Numbered from the stretch's first letter, positions 24,842 through 35,137 are shown. The stretch: DNA of 64,000 nt from Verrucomicrobium sp. GAS474 (GCF_900105685.1 NZ_LT629781.1:2108001-2172000); one strand, 5' to 3'. Numbers and translations are program-made. The notes: generated from the sequence alone by a model not told the origin.

Positions 24842-27205
24842 ATGCTTTCCTTCCGCATCTGGCTCCTCCTCGGTCTCGCCTTCCTGCCGTGCTTCCTCGG
24901 CGGCGGCTGGACCGAGGCGGAGGCGGGCTGGATCGTCGCCGCCGTCGGGCTCTACATGGCCGTCTTCCCCCCGGCGCGCTGGCCCTCGCGCCCGCTCGCC
25001 CTCGGGATGGGGCTGCTGCTCGTCACCCCGTTCTTCAGCTTCCTCCCCCTGGCCCACGGCTCCCTCCTGGCCGGGGCGTGGCGGAGCCAGCTCGAGAGCG
25101 GCGGCCACATCGACCTCGGGAACCTCGTCACGCCCCAGCCGTGGATGAGCGCCGACGCCGCCGTCTTCTTCCTCTGCGGCTGGGTCTTCCTCGCCGTCCG
25201 CCTCGCCGAGCAGCCCGAGGAGGAGGACCGGCTCGAGCTCAGTACCATCTTTTCCCTCGCCTGCGCCACGATGGCCGTCCTGGCGCTCGTCCAGCATTTC
25301 CTCGGGGGCTTCCTCCCCTGGTGGAACCAGGCGATCCACACCTCCTTCGGCCCGTTCCCGAACCGGAACGAGTTCGGCAACCTCCTCGCCCTCGGCGGCA
25401 TCTGCTCCCTGGTCGGCGCCCTCCAGCGGCTCCACCAGTCGCCGCTGCGGATGACGCTCCATTACACCGCCCTGGTGCTGATCTTCGTGGCGCTGATCTG
25501 CAACGGCTCGCGCGGCGGGATGGCTCTCTTCTTCGGCGGAGGCCTCCTGTGGCTCGTCTGGATCTCGATCCAGTCCCGGAGCCTCCGTTTCGGCGGCCGG
25601 ATCACGGCGATCATCATGGCCTTCCTCGCCCTCTTCCTCGCCTTCGGCGGGACGCTGGTGGAGCGGGTCCTCTCGATGCGCCTCTCGGGCGCGGTGATGG
25701 AGGCCGACTTCCGGATGCTGATGGCCCGCGACGTCTTCTGGATGATCCGCCACATCCCCCTCTTCGGGATCGGCATCGGGAACTTCGAGCCGATCTTCGC
25801 CATGTTCCGCCGCTTCTCGGAAAACGGGATGACCGTCCTCCATCCCGACAGCGACCTGATGTGGGCCCTCGGCGAGTGCGGCTTCATCGGCCTCATCGTC
25901 TTCCTCGCGGGGCTGATCCTCGGGGCCGGGGCCTGGTTCCCCGTCCGGCGGGGCTCGGCCCGCAGCCTCCACGCCGGGGCGATCATCGCCTCGCTTTCCT
26001 TCCTCATCCACGGGGCCTTCGAGGTGCCGATGCACCGCCTCGGCTCGCTCCTGCCGGGACTCTTCCTGCTCGGCTCGGCCCTCGCCTCGCCGGGGAAGCC
26101 TTCGATGGTCCCGAAGGGGCCGAAGGTCATCCCCCACTTCATTTTCTGGGGCGGGGCGCGGTACTTCCTGCGGCTCCTCGGCGGGGCGCTGGTCGTCGTC
26201 GGCGCCCTCTGGGTGATGCCCGGCGGCGGGAAGTTCTGGCCCCCCCGCGCCGCCGCCGAGGCGAAGGAACGGGCCATCGCGGAGCGCGATGCGAAGGACT
26301 ACCTCCGCAGCGACGAGGACGCCACGCGCGCCCTGGCCGTCCGGCCCCTCGATTGGCGTCTCTACTACCTGCGCGGGGAATCCCGCTACGCCGGGAAGCG
26401 CGATTTCGACGCCGCCGCGGCTGACTTCCTCGTCGCCCGCTCCCTCCAGCCCGCCCGGAGCGACATCCGGCTGCGGGAGGCGACGCTCTGGTATCCCGTC
26501 CGCCCCTTCTACGGCCTCTCCATCGAGGCCGAGGCCCTGAAGCTGAGCCCCGGGGCCGACCGCGCGAAAATCTACGACAACATCGTCGAGAACACCTACA
26601 GCAACGTCTTCCTCCGCCCCGCCCTCCTCAACATGGCGGGGGACAACTTCTCCCTCCAGCTCGTCTACTTCTCCCACGCGGAGCGGGAGGACGCCGCCAT
26701 CGTCCTCCAGCGGCTGATGGCCGTCGACAGCGAGCTCCGGTTCATCAACGCGGCGCAGCTCGGCCAGATCCTCCAGCGTTGGGCGACGATCGGGAACCTC
26801 CCCGACCTCGTCGCCCGGATCGAGGCCTCGGCCTCGTGGGAGGCGGCCGGCTGGACGATCGCCGCGAAGTATTACGCCGAGAGCGGCAATCCCCGCAAGG
26901 CCTACCAGATGGCCCGGAAGCGCGACCCCCTCCCTCCCTTCCCGAAGATGGACCCGACCGATTCCAAGGAGCAGCTCTCCCTCGACGCGAAGCTCAACCC
27001 GAACGCGATCAAGCCCCGGATCTACCTCCTCCAGATCGCCCGGAACTCCAACGACAGCGTCTCGGCCTCCCGCCTCCTCCAGCAGCTCGTCCGGTTGGAC
27101 GGCTGCCCGGGCTATCTTTATTACTACATGGCCGAAGACCGGGCCGGGGCCGGGGACTGGGCGGGCGCGTGGTCGTGGTACCAGCGGTACCATCCCCTTC
27201 CTTGA
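24842..27205 (+). CDS. O-antigen ligase/polymerase-like protein with TPR C-terminus
   Basis: A 787-residue protein. The first ~430 residues have about eleven membrane segments and the Wzy_C/WaaL region, with FPNRNEFGNLLALGG, NGSRGGMALF and the periplasmic-loop block HIPLFGIGIGNFEPIFAMF...HPDSDLMWALGE. The C-terminal ~350 residues are soluble and helical with degenerate TPR-like repeats (DATRALAVRPLDWRLYYLRGE). The fusion is common among surface-polymer ligases. It starts at the ATG near 24842; an in-frame TTG lies five codons upstream. It is divergent from the sugar transferase gene. Confidence 0.85.
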   Translation: MLSFRIWLLLGLAFLPCFLGGGWTEAEAGWIVAAVGLYMAVFPPARWPSRPLALGMGLLLVTPFFSFLPLAHGSLLAGAWRSQLESGGHIDLGNLVTPQPWMSADAAVFFLCGWVFLAVRLAEQPEEEDRLELSTIFSLACATMAVLALVQHFLGGFLPWWNQAIHTSFGPFPNRNEFGNLLALGGICSLVGALQRLHQSPLRMTLHYTALVLIFVALICNGSRGGMALFFGGGLLWLVWISIQSRSLRFGGRITAIIMAFLALFLAFGGTLVERVLSMRLSGAVMEADFRMLMARDVFWMIRHIPLFGIGIGNFEPIFAMFRRFSENGMTVLHPDSDLMWALGECGFIGLIVFLAGLILGAGAWFPVRRGSARSLHAGAIIASLSFLIHGAFEVPMHRLGSLLPGLFLLGSALASPGKPSMVPKGPKVIPHFIFWGGARYFLRLLGGALVVVGALWVMPGGGKFWPPRAAAEAKERAIAERDAKDYLRSDEDATRALAVRPLDWRLYYLRGESRYAGKRDFDAAAADFLVARSLQPARSDIRLREATLWYPVRPFYGLSIEAEALKLSPGADRAKIYDNIVENTYSNVFLRPALLNMAGDNFSLQLVYFSHAEREDAAIVLQRLMAVDSELRFINAAQLGQILQRWATIGNLPDLVARIEASASWEAAGWTIAAKYYAESGNPRKAYQMARKRDPLPPFPKMDPTDSKEQLSLDAKLNPNAIKPRIYLLQIARNSNDSVSASRLLQQLVRLDGCPGYLYYYMAEDRAGAGDWAGAWSWYQRYHPLP

Positions 27206-27302
27206 GTTTTTTTGAGCGGGCCCCGATGGCGTCCGCGCCTTCATGGCGCTTGGATGGAACGAGTTCCCCACCTTCTTCAGTCCCTCAGTACACTCGAAAG
27301 AG

Positions 27303-27336
27303 TTGACTTTTTACGTACTCTAAGTAAAATTAGAGT
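27303..27336 (+). promoter_or_regulatory. Promoter and palindrome before the LysM/NlpC gene
   Basis: TTGACT (27303-27308), 17 bp, then AAAATT (27326-27331), 7 bp, then ATG at 27339. A 7-bp perfect inverted repeat ACTCTAA...TTAGAGT (27317-27323 / 27330-27336) straddles the -10 and nearly touches the start codon. This AT-rich patch stands out from its surroundings. The layout predicts a leaderless transcript controlled by a dimeric repressor. Confidence 0.5.
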
Positions 27337-27338
27337 CC

Positions 27339-28496
27339 ATGATCGAAAAAGCCGGTTCCCTCTCCCTCGTCATGGCCTTCGGGATCGCCCTGGGGCTCAC
27401 TGGCTTGCCGCGGAATGCCGGGGCCGAAGAAGTCCGCATCTACCGCCCCCTTGGCGACGAGGCGGCGATCCCGCTGCCCGCGCCGACTCCTGCTCCCGCC
27501 CCTGCTTCTGAAGCGGCGGCTCCGAAGGCCCTCCCCGTCGTCGCCACGGCGAAGGCGGTCCCGGCTGCCGTCCCCGCTCCCGCCGCCCCTGCCAAGACCT
27601 ACACCGTCCAGAAAGGGGATACCCTTTGGAAAATCAGCCGGAAGTGCAACGTCACCGTCGAGGCCCTGAAAAAGGCCAACCACCTCCCTTCGGACCAGAT
27701 CGCCGTCGGCACCGCCCTCACGGTTCCTTCCGAGGGGAAGAGCCTCTCCGCCGCTTCTGCCGCCCCCGCGACGGAGGAAATCCGCCGCGCCCAGCCCGTT
27801 CCCGTCGCGCTCGCCACGCCTGCCGCTCCTTCCGCTGCCCCCGCCGTCTCGGCCCCCGTCCCGACGGTCGTCCCCGTCTCCAGCACCGGGGAGGGGAAGA
27901 TCGTTTCGAGCCAGGCCGAGCTCCAAAGCCGCTTTCTCGCCGAGACGAAGGCCCTCGCCGTGAAGGGCGTCGGCTACGACCAGGATTGGACCCCGCCCGG
28001 CGAGGACGAGGCCTGGGACATGGATTGCTCCAACACCAGCCGCTACCTCTACCGCAAGGTCACCGGTATCTCGATGCAGCGGACCGCCTCCGACCAGTAT
28101 TACGACCTCCAGCAGCAGGGCCGCGCCTGGGACGCCCCCCTCGACGCCGACGGCAAGCCCGACGTCGCCTGGCTCGACACCCATCTCCGCGTCGGCGATC
28201 TCCTCTTCTGGGAGAACACCTACAAGCCCCGCCGCGACCCGAACATCACCCACGTCATGATCTATCTCGGCAAGAACAACCGGAACCAGTGGCTCATGGC
28301 CGGTTCGCAATCGGGCGGCGGCTTCTTCAACACCTCGGGGAGCGGCCCCGACGTCTACGTCTTTAAGCCGACCGCCTCGGTCGGCGGCTACTACAAGAAC
28401 CTGGGCTTCACCCACGTTTCCGGCCGCTTCGTCTCCTTCGGCCGCCCCCTGGCCCCCCTCGCGCCGAAGCCCCAGGTACAGATCGCCTCGCGTTAA
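27339..28496 (+). CDS. Exported LysM-NlpC/P60 cell-wall hydrolase
   Basis: A 385-residue protein. A signal peptide (about residues 1-29) is followed by a Pro/Ala-rich linker, a LysM domain (about 87-130, YTVQKGDTLWKISRKCNVTVEALKKAN) that binds peptidoglycan, another Pro/Ala-rich linker, and an NlpC/P60-like domain from about 195. The catalytic cysteine is Cys230 (DMDCSNTSRYLY) and the probable catalytic His is His305 (ITHVMIYLG). It likely cleaves peptide stems in the periplasm. The promoter lies immediately upstream and an intrinsic terminator follows, so it is transcribed alone. Confidence 0.88.
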   Translation: MIEKAGSLSLVMAFGIALGLTGLPRNAGAEEVRIYRPLGDEAAIPLPAPTPAPAPASEAAAPKALPVVATAKAVPAAVPAPAAPAKTYTVQKGDTLWKISRKCNVTVEALKKANHLPSDQIAVGTALTVPSEGKSLSAASAAPATEEIRRAQPVPVALATPAAPSAAPAVSAPVPTVVPVSSTGEGKIVSSQAELQSRFLAETKALAVKGVGYDQDWTPPGEDEAWDMDCSNTSRYLYRKVTGISMQRTASDQYYDLQQQGRAWDAPLDADGKPDVAWLDTHLRVGDLLFWENTYKPRRDPNITHVMIYLGKNNRNQWLMAGSQSGGGFFNTSGSGPDVYVFKPTASVGGYYKNLGFTHVSGRFVSFGRPLAPLAPKPQVQIASR

Positions 28497-28513
28497 GCCC
28501 CTTCGGGGCTTTT
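28496..28513 (+). terminator. Rho-independent terminator after the LysM/NlpC gene
   Basis: AGCCCC-TT-C-GGGGCT followed by TTTT begins at the last base of the TAA stop codon. The stem is 6 bp with a very short loop. Confidence 0.8.
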
Positions 28514-28529
28514 CTCCCTGTCTACTTAT

Positions 28530-28561
28530 TGTTTTTCGCCTAACGAAATGGGCGAAAAACA
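28530..28561 (+). promoter_or_regulatory. Inverted repeat upstream of the haemagglutinin-type gene
   Basis: GTTTTTCGCC (28531-28540) and GGCGAAAAAC (28551-28560) form a perfect 10-bp inverted repeat around a 10-nt centre; one more outer T-A pair extends it. It lies about 100 bp before the ATG at 28658 and after the previous terminator. It could be an operator for the giant surface-protein gene or a second back-up terminator. The left arm's T-run precedes the hairpin on this strand, so termination is less likely. Confidence 0.5.
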
Positions 28562-28657
28562 TTGAGCATTGCCATTCGGCCCGGTACCTGCTTCCCTATC
28601 GGCGAAACGCGATTCACTTAACCGATTGCAAATCACTGATTTAAAGGGAAACAGGAC

Positions 28658-31600
28658 ATGAAAGGATTCAAAGGGGCCCGGTACGGGCAAAGCCAGCTAG
28701 GGCAGCTGGCCGGTATCTTTTTGTTGGGGATCATGGTGGGCCTCAGCGTCACCCCGTGGGAGCTACGGGCGAACCCCACCGGGGGCGACGTCGTCAGTGG
28801 CAGCGCCAACATCAGCAGCAGCGGCAACACATTGACCGTCGTCAACAGCAACGGAGCCGTCATCAACTGGCAAGACTTCAGCATCGGGGCTGGGGAATTG
28901 ACCAAATTCATCCAGAGCGACGCCAACAGCACCGTCCTCAACCGCGTCGTCGGGACCAACCTTTCCCAGATCTACGGCACCCTGAGCAGCAACGGCAAAG
29001 TCTTCCTCATCAACCCCAACGGCGTCATGATCGGCGCCACCGGCATCGTCAACACCGCCGGGTTCATGGCGAGCACCCTCGACATCAACAACGCCGACTT
29101 CATCGCCAACAACGGGAGCGGAGCGATGCACTTCGTCGGCAATAGCACCGCCGCCATCACCAACCTCGGCACCATCAACGCCGTCGGCGGAGATGTTTAC
29201 CTCATCGCCAAACACATCGACAACCAGGGCACCGTCAACGCCAGCGAAGTCGCGGGCAAAGGCGGCCTCGTCGGCCTCTACGCCACCGACGAACTCTACC
29301 TCACCACCGGCGTCCCCGAAGGCGGCCTCGTCCGAGTCGGGAGCGGCAGCCTCAGCAGTGGAGCCGGCACCGGCATCAACAACAGCGGCATCATCAACGC
29401 CGTCCAGGCCGACCTCAAAGCCACCGGCAACCTCTACAGCCTCGCCATCAACAACACCGGCGTCGTCCGCGCCACCGGAGCCACGGCCAAGAACGGCGTC
29501 GTCCACCTCAGCGCCGCGGGCGGCACCCTCAGCAGCAGCGGCACCCTCGTCGCCAAGAACGCCGACGGCAGCGGCGGCACCATCAAAGTCCAGAGCGGAT
29601 CGGGTGGCACCACCCTCGTCAACGGCGTCGTCGATGCCAGCAGCACGACCGGCCTTGGCGGTCTGGTCGAATTGAGCGGCGATAATGTCGCCCTCTACGA
29701 TCATGGCAGCATCGATGCCAGCGGTGCCCTCGGAGGCGGTACCGTCTACGTCGGCGGCAGCGCCCACGGCACCGGCGATCCCTCCGTCTACAACTCGAAG
29801 GCGACCTACATCGGGGCCAACACCACGATCAAGGCCGACGCCACGGTCTCCGGCAAGGGCGGCACCGTCGTTGCCTGGTCCGACGGCACCACCCGCTTCT
29901 ACGGCACCATCAGCGCCAAGGGCGTCGGCGCGGGCAACGGCGGCTGGGTCGAGACCAGCGGCAAGGTCTACCTCGATGCCGTCGGCCTCGTGAACACCGG
30001 CGGCGGCGTCTGGCTCCTCGATCCGACCGACGTCGACATCGGCGACAGCGTCACCGATACGGTTTCCTATTCCGACTCCACCTCCTACGACTTCAGCGCG
30101 GCCGGTTCGACCAGTTACATCTCCACCGCTTCCCTCTTCGCCGCCCTCGCCGACAACGACGTCACGGTCACGGCCTCCGGCAACATCATCGTCACCAGCT
30201 CCCACCAGTCGGGCATCACCGGCCTCCACACCCTGACCCTCACCGCCGACGGCAACGTCATCCTCACCAACGTCACGTGGTCGGGCGATTACGGCCTCTC
30301 GCTCGTCTCGAACAACGGCAATATCGAGTTCCACACCGTCGCCCTCACCGGCTCCGCCGTCACCGATGTCTACAACTCCAGCGGATCCGTCTACTCGGCC
30401 TACGCGGCGGTCGGGAACATCACCCTCGACGGGCTCACCGTCACGATGTCGAACTTGCAGAATTACGGCGCTGATTCCCTCCAACTCGAGGCGGGCGGTG
30501 CCATCGCCACGACCGGCGCAGGCCTGATCGTTTCGGGCGGCAAGATCTCCCTGATTTCCGACAACAGCACCATCACACTCACGTCGGGCAGCCTCAGCGG
30601 CATCAGCCAGGACTACGACGACGCGGTCTACATCAGCGCCGACGGAACGATCGGTATCGGCGTCGACATCACCAGCGTCGGTTCTACGGAGATCGTGTCG
30701 AACAACGGCAATATCTATCTCGGCGGCAACATCACGTTGGCCGACTCGACGGAGAGCGGCTATGCGGCTTCCAATCTCTACGTCATGACTTACGACGGCG
30801 ATATCGTCATCGGTTACGGGGCCGACGGCTTGACGGCGTCGAGTGTCACGATTCAGTCCCTGGAACAGAATTACTATCCCGAAGGGTACGCCATCTCGAT
30901 GGAGGCGCGGGGCGGCATGAGGATCAACGGAACGATCACGACGGCGGGCGCGGCCCGCAACTACGGCAATGGCAACTACATTTCGGGCATGGACATCAAC
31001 CTGACCACGGGCCAGACCGAAGAGACCAGCATCGCCGATATCACGATGTCCTCGACGAGCGAGATCAACGGCGGCGGGGGCCACGTCAAGATCACCCTCG
31101 GTGGCAGCGGCTATGGCGGGACCGGTACGATCACCTATTCCAAGATCACCTCCCTGGGCGACGATGGTTGGATCACGTTGGAAAACAACGGTGGCGACAT
31201 TGTTGGCCTCAACACGAGCAGCAAACTCACCGCAAGTTACGAAATCCAACTCACGGCCTCGGGCTCCCTCGGCACCTCGGGCAATCACATCCTGATCGGC
31301 GACGGCGCGGGCTCGAGCGATGCCCTCTCCCTCGACTTCACCGTGGGGGGCACGGGGGTCGCCTATATCGACTCTCAGGATTCGCGGACTCTCCAGGTCA
31401 ATAACGGCACCCTGAACGGCGGCTCCGCCACCCTCACTGCCCTCCACGACATCGAGTTCTCCGCCGGCAATCTCGACCTCGGCAGCGGCGGCACGGCGAC
31501 CTTCACGGCGGTCGGGAACATCGTCTTCGACGATAGCTACTACAGCCTGTATGGCCAGGGCACGGCGACCTTCTCCGCAGGCCAGGACATTTACGTTCGC

Positions 31601-34600
31601 GGCGTCGATTGGGAATCGAGCAACGGCATCACGGGTGCCTTCAATCTCAATTTCTACGCCAACAATACCGGGACCGGAACCGGTTCGATCTACGTCATCG
31701 ACAGCACGATCTCCACCCTCGGCGGCAGCGTCGTGATGGGCGGCGGGAGCGACGGCACCGGCTACGCGGTCGAGAATGCCACCAATTACAATTCGAGCCA
31801 CACCGGGGTTACCTTGGGTGGCGTCGCCATCCTCAGCTCCACGATCAACGCGGGGACCGGCAGCATCACCCTCAAGGGCAAAAGCGCCAACGTCAACGGC
31901 GGGATGGGCGTCGAGATCAGCAACTTCAGCGTCTCTGGCGGCACCTACGACGGCACCGCCTCGAACGTCTTCACCAGCGGCTCGGGCGTGATCACGATCA
32001 CCGGCGTCAGCGGCGCGACGAGCAATACCGTGAGCAACAGCCACGGCGTCTTCATCTCCGCCTCGAACGTCAGTGCTTCCGGGGTCACCTCGGGCGGTAT
32101 CCACATCACTGGCACCGGGAGTGCCTCCGCCGACAGCTCCTCGGGCGTCCTGATCGACAACGGCGCCGCCGTCAGCCTCACGAATCCCTACGGAGAAGGA
32201 ACGACTTCCCTCACGATCACCGGCACCTCCCTCGGCGGCGGGGCGAACAACCACGGCGTCACCTTCCGCGATGGCTCCTACGCCTCGGTCTCCGGGACCT
32301 CGGCGGTGCTGAACGTGAATGCCTACTCCTCGGGCACCGGCGAGGCCCTCGCCTTCACGACCTCCACCCCCCTCGTCGCGACGGCGAGCAAGGGCGACCT
32401 GAGCACGCCCTCGCTCATCCCCTACCTTTCCGCGACCAACGGCGCGATCAAGGTGAGCGCGAACAGCATCCTCTACCCCACGGCCTCCTACGAGAGCTCG
32501 ACCATCAGCTACGATCAGATCCTTCAGAATAACTCGTCCAACGTGGGGGTCTTCCGGGGAGCCTACGGCACCGAGACGCTCAGCATCGCCCCCACAAGCC
32601 TGACCAGCGTCGGCGTCGGCGACGCCGCCGCCTCGCTCGGCACCCTCTGGGTCGACGGGATGACGGGCTTCGGCACGATCAACATCGGCAGCCTCGACGG
32701 CGGGACGACGATCACGGCGGGCACGCTCACCTTCTCCCAGTCCCACGTCACGATGGACGAGGCGAACGACAACCTCTACGCGAACAAGATCGCCATCGAG
32801 GACAGCGTTATCAGCGCCTACGGGAACCTGAAGCTCCATGCGACCGGCGACATCACCCTCTCCGGCTCGTTGTACCTCAGCCACGGTTCGGTCGGGAACG
32901 GGACCTTGATCTCGACCGACGCCGTCAGCGACGGGACGCTCACCATCGAGGCGGGCGGCAACGTCCTCATCGGCTACCACAGCGACGGTTCCGCCGACGA
33001 CGGCAGCTCCGGCATCTACGAGGATATCTCCAACCTCGGCACCAACGCCCTCTCGGTCACGGCCAACCAATCGGTGAACCTCAACGGCACGATCGACTTC
33101 ACCAACGTCGACCAGGCGAACGGCTTCTCCATCACGGCCAATGCGACGGGGGCGGGCGGCAGCTTCTCCATGACCGGGGCTTCCCTCATCCAGAACGACT
33201 ACGGCACGGTGACGATCAAGGTCGGTTCCGCCACGCCCGCGACCGGCGGCTCGCTCAATTACGGCACGATCTACGCCAAGGATCTCTCCCTGGTGAATAC
33301 GAAGGGGAGCATCGCCGGCATCTCCGCCGGCCAAGGCCTCCTCCATGTCGGGAACACCGCCTACTTCAACGCGACCTCCGGGTCGATTGGCACCAGCGGG
33401 AACCAGGTCGTCTTCGGCGCCCCCGGAGCCAGCCCGAGCGCCTCCCTCGCCGTCACCGCCCATGCCACCACCGGCGACGTCTACCTCGACGCGACGGGCG
33501 ACGGCCGCGACCTCTACCTGAACTCCTACGCCGGGGGGACGATCCTCAACGCGGCGACCGGGACCTTCAGCGCCACGAACGGGGCGGCGGTCTACGTCAG
33601 CAGCGCCCTTTCCGGCGGCAATATCGCGCTGACCTCCACCGGCAATTCGGTCGTCGTCTCCAGCGCGGTGACGGCGACTTCGAGCGCCGCGATGACGGCG
33701 GCCACGGCGCTCACGATCACGGGGACCACGGTGTCGGGCAGCAATATCACGCTCAACTCCGGGGGGACGATCTCGGTGTCTAGCTCGACGGTGGCGGCGA
33801 CCTCGACCGCCGCCATGAGCGCCACCGGCCCGATCGCGATCTCGGCGAGCAAGATCACCGCCGCGACGAGCATCAACCTGGCCTCGGCATCGACCATCAC
33901 GATCCAGAATATCTCGGGCAACTTCTCGGTCGTCCATTCGGCGAACACGACGATCGACGGGGCCACCGGGCTGACCTTCTCCGGCCCCGGCATCTTCGGG
34001 ACGACGAATTCGACCGATCTGACGACGAAGCTCCTCTCGACCGACACGATCACGCTCAAGTCCGACGGCCATATCGGCATCGGCGGCGCGAGCTTCTCCG
34101 TCCCGTCCTATGGCTCCGGCTCCCTCCACATCGAGACCCACACGGCGGGCGGAACCCTCGCCGTCGATCCTGTCACGGCGCCCGGCGGGCAGGCCTACAT
34201 CACCAGCAGCGATCTCACCGCCCTCTCCAACTTCACGACCGACGGCGGGACGGTCTACCTCGGCAGCACGACGGGGACGGTCAACGTCGGCCAGGACATC
34301 AGCAGCCTGATTACGGGGGCCGTCTTTCAAGGGGCCTACACCGGCTACACCTACATGCAGTCCCTGAGCGGCGGGGGCACCCTCCAGGTCGACGCCAACG
34401 GGACGACCGTCGCGGGCAACGTCGGCACGGTAACGATCAAGATCTCCGGCTCGAAGGTCAACCTCGACGGGGTCACCGGCAACGTCACCCTCGTCAGCGT
34501 CAACGATCCCGACCTGACCGGCACGGTCATCGGCAACCTCACTGGCACCTTCGGCGAGAGCGTCACCGGAAGCTCGGCCCTCGTCGTGACCGGGCAGCTC

Positions 34601-35137
34601 TCCCTGACCGTGACCGGGGATATCACCCTCACGGCCTCGGGAACGTCGATCGGCTCCTTCGGGACGATCTCGGCGACCGGGACGACGAACATCACCGGCT
34701 ACTCCGGTTCGACGACGACCACCACGACTCCGGTGAGCAACACGCCGGTGGTGATAACGACTGTCCAGAAGACCGATCCGACGGTGACGTCGAACTCGGC
34801 CAATTCCACGACGAACAGCGGCCTCACTGTCAACGACGTGAAGACCGGCGACACGAAGCCGACCGACAGCGTCGAAAGCACCAGCGGCGACAGCAGCGGC
34901 AAGTCGTCGAGCGGCGACCGCAAGAGCGACAAGAAGAGCGCGACGATGGGCAACAACACGACCCCCGCGTCGAGCGGCGGCGACGGCAAGGAAACGGTCA
35001 TGGGTCCCGGCTCCTCCTCGGTCATCGGCGCGAGCGGCATTTCGACGGGCGTCAACGTCCCGCCGCCCCCGCAGCTCGACCGCGGCCTCTCCTCCGGCTC
35101 GCGGCACGACCTGAGCAACGCGATCTTCGGCCATTGA
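28658..35137 (+). CDS. Giant filamentous-haemagglutinin-type exoprotein (TpsA-like)
   Basis: A 2159-residue protein with an N-terminal hydrophobic signal (IFLLGIMVGLSVTPWELRA). The haemagglutination-activity domain follows at about 40-270: NPTGGDVVSGSA, VINWQDFSIGAGE and VFLINPNGVMIGATG (near 115), the hallmark of two-partner secretion. The body is a long Gly/Ser/Thr/Asn-rich beta-helix-like array with repeated GxxxLxxxGxIxLxG patterns and motifs such as GNITLDG and TLTADGNVI. The C-terminus switches to a charged, disordered region (SSGDRKSDKKSATMG) and a short conserved-looking end, LDRGLSSGSRHDLSNAIFGH. No TpsB transporter gene is in the window. It is flanked by terminators and is probably an adhesin or surface fibre; no catalytic domain was seen. 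Confidence 0.9.
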   Translation: MKGFKGARYGQSQLGQLAGIFLLGIMVGLSVTPWELRANPTGGDVVSGSANISSSGNTLTVVNSNGAVINWQDFSIGAGELTKFIQSDANSTVLNRVVGTNLSQIYGTLSSNGKVFLINPNGVMIGATGIVNTAGFMASTLDINNADFIANNGSGAMHFVGNSTAAITNLGTINAVGGDVYLIAKHIDNQGTVNASEVAGKGGLVGLYATDELYLTTGVPEGGLVRVGSGSLSSGAGTGINNSGIINAVQADLKATGNLYSLAINNTGVVRATGATAKNGVVHLSAAGGTLSSSGTLVAKNADGSGGTIKVQSGSGGTTLVNGVVDASSTTGLGGLVELSGDNVALYDHGSIDASGALGGGTVYVGGSAHGTGDPSVYNSKATYIGANTTIKADATVSGKGGTVVAWSDGTTRFYGTISAKGVGAGNGGWVETSGKVYLDAVGLVNTGGGVWLLDPTDVDIGDSVTDTVSYSDSTSYDFSAAGSTSYISTASLFAALADNDVTVTASGNIIVTSSHQSGITGLHTLTLTADGNVILTNVTWSGDYGLSLVSNNGNIEFHTVALTGSAVTDVYNSSGSVYSAYAAVGNITLDGLTVTMSNLQNYGADSLQLEAGGAIATTGAGLIVSGGKISLISDNSTITLTSGSLSGISQDYDDAVYISADGTIGIGVDITSVGSTEIVSNNGNIYLGGNITLADSTESGYAASNLYVMTYDGDIVIGYGADGLTASSVTIQSLEQNYYPEGYAISMEARGGMRINGTITTAGAARNYGNGNYISGMDINLTTGQTEETSIADITMSSTSEINGGGGHVKITLGGSGYGGTGTITYSKITSLGDDGWITLENNGGDIVGLNTSSKLTASYEIQLTASGSLGTSGNHILIGDGAGSSDALSLDFTVGGTGVAYIDSQDSRTLQVNNGTLNGGSATLTALHDIEFSAGNLDLGSGGTATFTAVGNIVFDDSYYSLYGQGTATFSAGQDIYVRGVDWESSNGITGAFNLNFYANNTGTGTGSIYVIDSTISTLGGSVVMGGGSDGTGYAVENATNYNSSHTGVTLGGVAILSSTINAGTGSITLKGKSANVNGGMGVEISNFSVSGGTYDGTASNVFTSGSGVITITGVSGATSNTVSNSHGVFISASNVSASGVTSGGIHITGTGSASADSSSGVLIDNGAAVSLTNPYGEGTTSLTITGTSLGGGANNHGVTFRDGSYASVSGTSAVLNVNAYSSGTGEALAFTTSTPLVATASKGDLSTPSLIPYLSATNGAIKVSANSILYPTASYESSTISYDQILQNNSSNVGVFRGAYGTETLSIAPTSLTSVGVGDAAASLGTLWVDGMTGFGTINIGSLDGGTTITAGTLTFSQSHVTMDEANDNLYANKIAIEDSVISAYGNLKLHATGDITLSGSLYLSHGSVGNGTLISTDAVSDGTLTIEAGGNVLIGYHSDGSADDGSSGIYEDISNLGTNALSVTANQSVNLNGTIDFTNVDQANGFSITANATGAGGSFSMTGASLIQNDYGTVTIKVGSATPATGGSLNYGTIYAKDLSLVNTKGSIAGISAGQGLLHVGNTAYFNATSGSIGTSGNQVVFGAPGASPSASLAVTAHATTGDVYLDATGDGRDLYLNSYAGGTILNAATGTFSATNGAAVYVSSALSGGNIALTSTGNSVVVSSAVTATSSAAMTAATALTITGTTVSGSNITLNSGGTISVSSSTVAATSTAAMSATGPIAISASKITAATSINLASASTITIQNISGNFSVVHSANTTIDGATGLTFSGPGIFGTTNSTDLTTKLLSTDTITLKSDGHIGIGGASFSVPSYGSGSLHIETHTAGGTLAVDPVTAPGGQAYITSSDLTALSNFTTDGGTVYLGSTTGTVNVGQDISSLITGAVFQGAYTGYTYMQSLSGGGTLQVDANGTTVAGNVGTVTIKISGSKVNLDGVTGNVTLVSVNDPDLTGTVIGNLTGTFGESVTGSSALVVTGQLSLTVTGDITLTASGTSIGSFGTISATGTTNITGYSGSTTTTTTPVSNTPVVITTVQKTDPTVTSNSANSTTNSGLTVNDVKTGDTKPTDSVESTSGDSSGKSSSGDRKSDKKSATMGNNTTPASSGGDGKETVMGPGSSSVIGASGISTGVNVPPPPQLDRGLSSGSRHDLSNAIFGH

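Noticed and set aside
27176-27192. TGGTACC-AGC-GGTACCA inverted repeat at the end of the O-antigen ligase gene as a terminator
   Set aside because: It lies inside the coding region, ends about 10 bp before the stop codon, and the T-run is too far away for intrinsic termination.
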